Positions 60,001 to 64,000 of a DNA stretch of 64,000 nt are shown here, one piece after another. This stretch comes from Megamerina dolium (lineage: Eukaryota; Arthropoda; Insecta; Diptera; Megamerinidae). The position numbers and the translations under genes are program-made. The stretch is from assembly GCA_963854835.1 (NCBI GenBank), contig OY978525.1:50937429-51001428 (forward strand), in the 5' to 3' direction. The notes below the pieces were generated by a model. It worked only from the letters and a program-made list of their open reading frames with translations, was not told where the DNA came from and did no database searches. Numbering within the stretch: position 1 is the first letter of the stretch; the number at the start of each line of letters is the position of its first letter.

Positions 60001-60074
60001 AAACAGTGCAAGCAGACCTAGGAACAACAGTTCTTATAAAAGGGAGGGTGGTCCACAAGGACAATTTAAGATAA
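56985..60074 (+). CDS. pol: E3 Pol: protease, RT, RNase H, integrase
   Basis: Reached by -1 frameshift; about 1029 residues after the slip. The aspartic protease has DTGAS at ~23-27. Reverse transcriptase: RPSRSPYNNPIWVVDKK, LDLKSGFHQI, FGLKNAPSIFQ and catalytic YVDD (57981-57992). RNase H: LTTDASSCGLGAVLSQ, ERELLAIVW, FTDHQPLTF. Integrase: HHCC zinc region (HNRAHRAA, CKICQKAKY), catalytic D in LHIDIFSTD, D in FCDNEPSLNSE and E in NGQVERFHS, then a C-terminal DNA-binding segment ending VHKDNLR. All catalytic residues are present and no stop interrupts. The stop at 60072-60074 directly precedes the env region. Confidence 0.93.
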   Translation, partial: RQNSLLPYIERRIAGRVIKFLVDTGASKNYIKPLPELKHIKSAKKPFIVKSIHGSTTVKQKCFINLFNTNATFFILHNLSTFDGIIGLDLLTQVNATLDFKNKELRVNSGPEPIQFLNCENVNFIGLENIEVPQEISEEFRKMLRNRMGVFAEPNEALHFNTNIVATIRTENEDPVYSRLYPYPMGVADFVNKETSNLLKDGIIRPSRSPYNNPIWVVDKKGADEYGNKKKRLVVDFRKLNSKTMADKYPIPNVNVILSNLGRSRYFTTLDLKSGFHQILLAERDREKTAFSVGNGKYEFCRLPFGLKNAPSIFQRAIDDVLREQIGKSCYVYVDDVIIFSENMRDHVKHIAWVLDSLYEANMRVSREKSNFFKEKVEYLGFMVSRNGIATSPSKVEAIQNYEQPTTLFNVRSFLGLASYYRCFIKDFATIAKPLTDILKGENGKISATQSKKLPINLDENQYQAFRRLKKVLTSEDVMLLYPDYKKPFDLTTDASSCGLGAVLSQDGRPITMISRTLKDRETNFATNERELLAIVWALKCLRNYLYGVKNLNIFTDHQPLTFAVSDRNPNAKIKWWKAFIDEHNDQIFYKPGRENHVADALSRQNIHALEEDAQSDLATMHSEMSLTYTVEPTDKPVNCFQNQIIIKEDTIPSKRTIIVFGKKTRHLIYFSDRKTLFEAVCDAVKEDVVNAIHCDLATLALIQHRLIETFPSTAFRYSKKFVVDIFNQDEQREIVLTEHNRAHRAAQENTKQILEDYVFPKMTQLANGVVASCKICQKAKYDRHPKKHVLGETPIPSYVGEMLHIDIFSTDKKYFLTSIDKFSKFAIVQPIASRTITDLVPPILQLLNFYHRTKTIFCDNEPSLNSETITSLLRTQFNVQIINAPPLHSTSNGQVERFHSTLLKIARCLKIGKCIDDTVKLILQSTIEYNRTIHSVTNRRPIDVIHASPLELETEIRNRVHKAQELQMQRLNETRKNRNFQVGDKVMVKTNRRLGNKLTPLYVEETVQADLGTTVLIKGRVVHKDNLR

Positions 60075-61555
60075 TTAAGTTTAATATTCCACTACTCAAA
60101 GTTTGGTATTTCGTTTAGGATTATAATTATACTTCTCTTCGCCGCGGTATCGACAGCTAAATTGACCGACTATTCCCATGCGAACTATATTCCAATAATA
60201 GATGGAGATGTGACGATCTGGCGGGAATTTGGATATTTAAGGCATACATCAAACCTCGCAACGTATTCAGAAATGGCCGATGAAACCAAAGGACTTACGA
60301 ACCTATTTCCTCAGTCACATATGAGAAAGATACTGGACTCAGACATCGAACAGATAAGGACACTTTTGTCTACTATGGACGTTCACCACAGACATGCGAG
60401 AAGCATCAATTTTTTGGGCACCGCTTTGAAAATAGTTGCAGGGACGCCAGATTTTGATGACTTCGAAAAAATAAAATTTAGTCAGCAAGAACTAATTGAC
60501 TCAGAAAATAGACAGGTACTTATCAATACAAAGACACAAGAACAAATAAACAAATTGACGGACACAGTAAATATCATCCTAAATAGCACAAAAACAAAAA
60601 CTGACACAGAACATTTGTATGAAACACTGCTCGCAAGAGACAGAATTTTGATTTCAGAAATAGAAAGCCTAACTTTGTCTATTACTCTCGCGAAGATCGG
60701 ATTAGCAAACCCTCAAATTTTGGACTCTAATGATTTGAAAACTATAATCAATGAGCACTCTGCAAATATAACTGAAGCAGATGTAATAGAAGTTTCCTAT
60801 GTAAAAGTTTTATTAGACAATCAATTTTTGCATTTTATTATTAAGTATCCTAAGCCAGATATAGTCTGTAAGAAACTAACTTTATATCCTGTCCAACATA
60901 ACTCTACAATTCTCCATTTTGCTGGAGGTAACCTTATCGCGGACTGCGGAAATCGCCTGATAGTAATCGCAAATTGCAGCGCAACGCTGACAACAACATT
61001 CTGTAGACAAATACCTGGGCCGACGTGTGCTCAACAGCTTCATGCTGGCGGTGTCGCTCACTGCAGCACCCGACCGAGCCATCTGAACCCTCTAACAATT
61101 GTTGACGATGGAGTCATTATCATCAACGACGAAACTGCCATAGTACAAAGCACCGATGGTACCGAGAAAACCGTCTCCGGAACATATTTGCTCACCTTCA
61201 ATGACGAAGTAAAAATCAACGGATCACTATATCGAAACGAAAGAAACATCGTTAGAAGGTCTCCAGCCTCAGCTACATCCACTTTAATAAATATTACACA
61301 ACATCAAGAAATACTGAGCCTACCGTACCTACAAAGGATGAACATCGAAAACCTGCACTATATCGGTCAGATAAGAGAAGAGCTAAAGACCAGACCTTGG
61401 ATGTTCATTTCTGCCGTAGTTGTCATCGTTCTCGTGTGTTTCTTCCTCCATAGACTATCTTTAAAAAAGAGGAAAGCCCGTCAACAATACCACGTCCAAA
61501 CTATTATCGACAGTCTTAAGAAGGCCGAAGACGGCCTTAACTTAAACGAGGGAGG

Positions 61556-62121
<566 letters not shown>

Positions 62122-62690
62122 GGACTTACATGTGGTGAGGTGTTATTCACTATAATTAACAACTCCGTCGTTTTGATCGATACTGTTTTGGCGTTGGTGT
62201 GGTTGTTGCTAGAGCTGTTGTTGCTATTGCTACACTGACAAGTGTCTCCTTCTTCTTCTCGTTCTTGATTCTATGTTTCTTATCCCCTTACACGGAGTAC
62301 AACTGCCAAAAAATGTAACATGATACAAAAGGCATAAAGGCGACAAATTCTCCGCGGCAGCAGCACCTTCCTCGTTTCTTGTTACACACAACCGATGCAC
62401 AAAATATAAAAATTAAGGTCATTTGCCCGTAGTATATAATATGCACAATTATCTTTAAGCCCTTTCGACCATACACTTGTTCGCCACCGTAACACCGTTG
62501 AAGTTTGTTAACAAACAAAAATTGGCTTTATTATATTTTTGAACCCGATTATATCATAAAATTAGTTTTTTTTTCTTCTAACAAGCTTTTTTTATTGGAT
62601 CTTTCTAAATTACTTAGAAACTAACAATAAGTAATCAAATCTTACAAACTAATTAAAATTATGTGATATTCCCCACGTTCCATCACAATT
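62122..62690. other. No gene seen
   Basis: Unique-looking AT-rich DNA with a GTTGTTGCT-rich segment near 62190. No domain recognised in six frames. Confidence 0.35.
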
Positions 62691-63023
62691 TTTTGAGTCG
62701 AGAAGTATAGCAATTTCACAGCATATTCAGTGTGTCTTTTCTGTTTAATCGACGATGCCACGTGATCAGCAACAATTGCCTAGCAAGGGAATTCGGATGA
62801 TTGTGTAATTTTTGAATGTAGCTTCTGCAGGACATTGCAACTTCCTCAGAAATTGTGGGTACATTTAAATCTCGATTGATGTTAACGTTCCTCATATACC
62901 AAGGCGCATTTACAATAATTCACAGACACTTGGATTGTATTCGCTACACTTTTCGATATTTGAGGGAGATGCGGTGTCCCAAAACTGAATACCATAAGTC
63001 CAAATTGGCTTCAGGATTGAATG
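62691..63023 (-). pseudogene. Jockey-type LINE RT C-terminal relic
   Basis: The minus strand from 63023 encodes LKPIWTYGIQFWDTASPSNI and, beyond frameshifts, remnants of the region that normally reads like FQSK...APWYV in Jockey elements. The SINE begins at the breakpoint. Confidence 0.65.
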
Positions 63024-63325
63024 ATGCATAACAAATTTAATATCGATAAGATTTTTCTTTCGAATGGTAACCACCTGTCGGCAAGCAATTGGCAATTCTT
63101 CCGACAGTAACAACTTGCCATGAAAAAGCTTCTAAGAGAACTCTGTGACAAAGCTCAGAAAAAATGATGTCACAAGTGTTCTGCCGTTCGGAACCGGTTA
63201 AAATAAGTAGGTCCCTTCTAATACTGTCCAAATATAAGACGCACAACAGTAATGGAAGAGAAGCTCGGCCAATGAGCCCTTTGGGGCTTTAAGTGCCACA
63301 TATTTCTTTTTTTTTTTTTTATATA
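63024..63325 (+). mobile_element. SINE, 5'-truncated, with T-rich tail
   Basis: Starts at GATGCATAACAAATTT, lacking the tRNA-like head, and runs through the body to CACATATTTC plus a T run, then ATATA next to an LTR. Confidence 0.85.
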
Positions 63326-63629
63326 TGTACAGCAACAATTTATTTAATAAACTCTATTTACAATCAACTCTGTTTATAATCAACTATTTTCAATAACACT
63401 TTAATGTACAAATGTAATGTAATGTAATGTAATTGACACTTCTCAACACTGGCTCTATTTATACTCTGTTGGCAACACCCCAGAATCTTCCTTTATCGAG
63501 ACTCTTCTCTTGCTTTCTCGTTGGCTTGTTCTGGTTATCGAATATTTCTTTTTGTTGACATTCGTTACGATGCTGCCAATAGTGGCAGTCGCAATAGTGA
63601 TGAGTAACCAACTATCGATACTCGTTACA
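63326..63629 (-). repeat. Ty3/gypsy LTR
   Basis: 304 bp, TGTAACGAGTATCG... to ...AATTGTTGCTGTACA on the minus strand. TATAAATA at 63456-63463 is the likely promoter TATA box. A purine tract (AAGAGGAGGGCAG) precedes it at 63630-63642. It is the 3' LTR of an element running off the window. Relatives: 41226-41382 and 34575-34741. Confidence 0.85.
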
Positions 63630-63642
63630 CTGCCCTCCTCTT

Positions 63643-64000
63643 AACCTTGTTCGTCCCGAACAAGTTTTTATACTTCCCCTCTATATGGCGCAAGTCGCTC
63701 CAAGTGCACTACTTTAAACTTTGCTCTTTTATTCCAGGCACGTTGAATACGATACACTACGTCATTTATCTTTGCTATAATCTCATATGGTCCTTCCCAA
63801 TGAGTCTGTAGTTTAGGGGACAGGCCTTTCTTTCATTGTCGATTATGATGCATTACAAGCTCTCGTTCATAGAACCCTTTTGAATTTGCTTTCAAGTCAT
63901 ACCTGGCCTTCATCTTATCGCTTATCATCTGCGACCGCTCTCTGATGAACTGATGTACTTCATCCAACTGTTCCCGCTTTTCACTAGTATAATTACCTTC
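63643..64000 (-). pseudogene. pol: Ty3/gypsy integrase C-terminal end, cut by window edge
   Basis: The minus strand encodes SEKREQLDEVHQFIRERSQM, MKARYDLKANSKGFYERELV, LSPKLQTHWEGPYEII and FKVVHLERLAPYRGEV, the chromodomain-free integrase tail of insect Ty3/gypsy elements. At least two in-frame stops are present, one near the HHNR region and one after RGEV. No env follows before the polypurine tract, so this is not an errantivirus of the E1-E3 type. Confidence 0.75.

Noticed and set aside
62288..62518. Minus-strand ORF of 76 residues
   Set aside because: No domain, conserved neighbour or promoter; compatible with chance in this composition.

Overview
This window is a transposable-element-dominated stretch of an insect nuclear genome, with no convincing host housekeeping gene. 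BEL/Pao, errantivirus (Ty3/gypsy with env), LOA-type LINE, mariner, Merlin and PIF/Harbinger sequences, a tRNA-derived SINE and long (TA)n tracts in AT-rich DNA point to a higher dipteran, plausibly a tephritid fruit fly. That assignment is an inference; no species marker was seen.

Region 1 (1-16911) is a head-to-tail array of about 2.5 units of roughly 6.43 kb. Each unit is an internally deleted BEL/Pao retrotransposon on the minus strand: one LTR, a tRNA-Tyr-type primer site, a leader carrying a mariner, a degenerate gag, then a junction straight to the polypurine tract. Neighbouring internal regions share a single LTR. The array ends inside a mariner of a slightly different lineage that carries a SINE. 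Region 2 (16912-18577) is non-repetitive DNA with one candidate small secreted-peptide gene and two SINE copies. Region 3 (18578-24651) is a nearly full-length but broken BEL element (minus). Region 4 (24731-30306) is a full-length LOA-like LINE (plus) with a 14-bp target duplication. Region 5 (30321-41113) is a graveyard of short relics: gypsy, LINE, three BEL fragments, Merlin, PIF/Harbinger, an LTR relic and SINE pieces.

Region 6 (41114-62121) is the most striking. One (TA)n tract has been entered by an LTR fragment and three different env-bearing errantivirus-like elements: E1 (41499-46651, minus), E2 (46734-55194, plus) and E3 (55308-61836, plus), with TA repeats left between them. E3 looks structurally intact: gag, a -1 slippery site, complete pol, and env read from a spliced RNA. 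E2 is broken and carries a SINE in pol. E1 has lost protease, RNase H, integrase and the env 5' end, so reverse transcriptase is fused in frame to Env, yet its LTRs differ by one indel only. Region 7 (62122-64000) holds a Jockey relic, a SINE, and the LTR and integrase end of another Ty3/gypsy element.

The most interesting signals are: (a) in E3 an AUG-UAA start-stop overlaps a GTAAGT splice donor, so splicing turns a blocked AUG into the env start; (b) the same splice phase recurs in all three errantiviruses; (c) the in-frame RT-Env ORF of E1; (d) repeated insertion into one (TA)n tract; (e) the one-LTR-per-unit BEL array.
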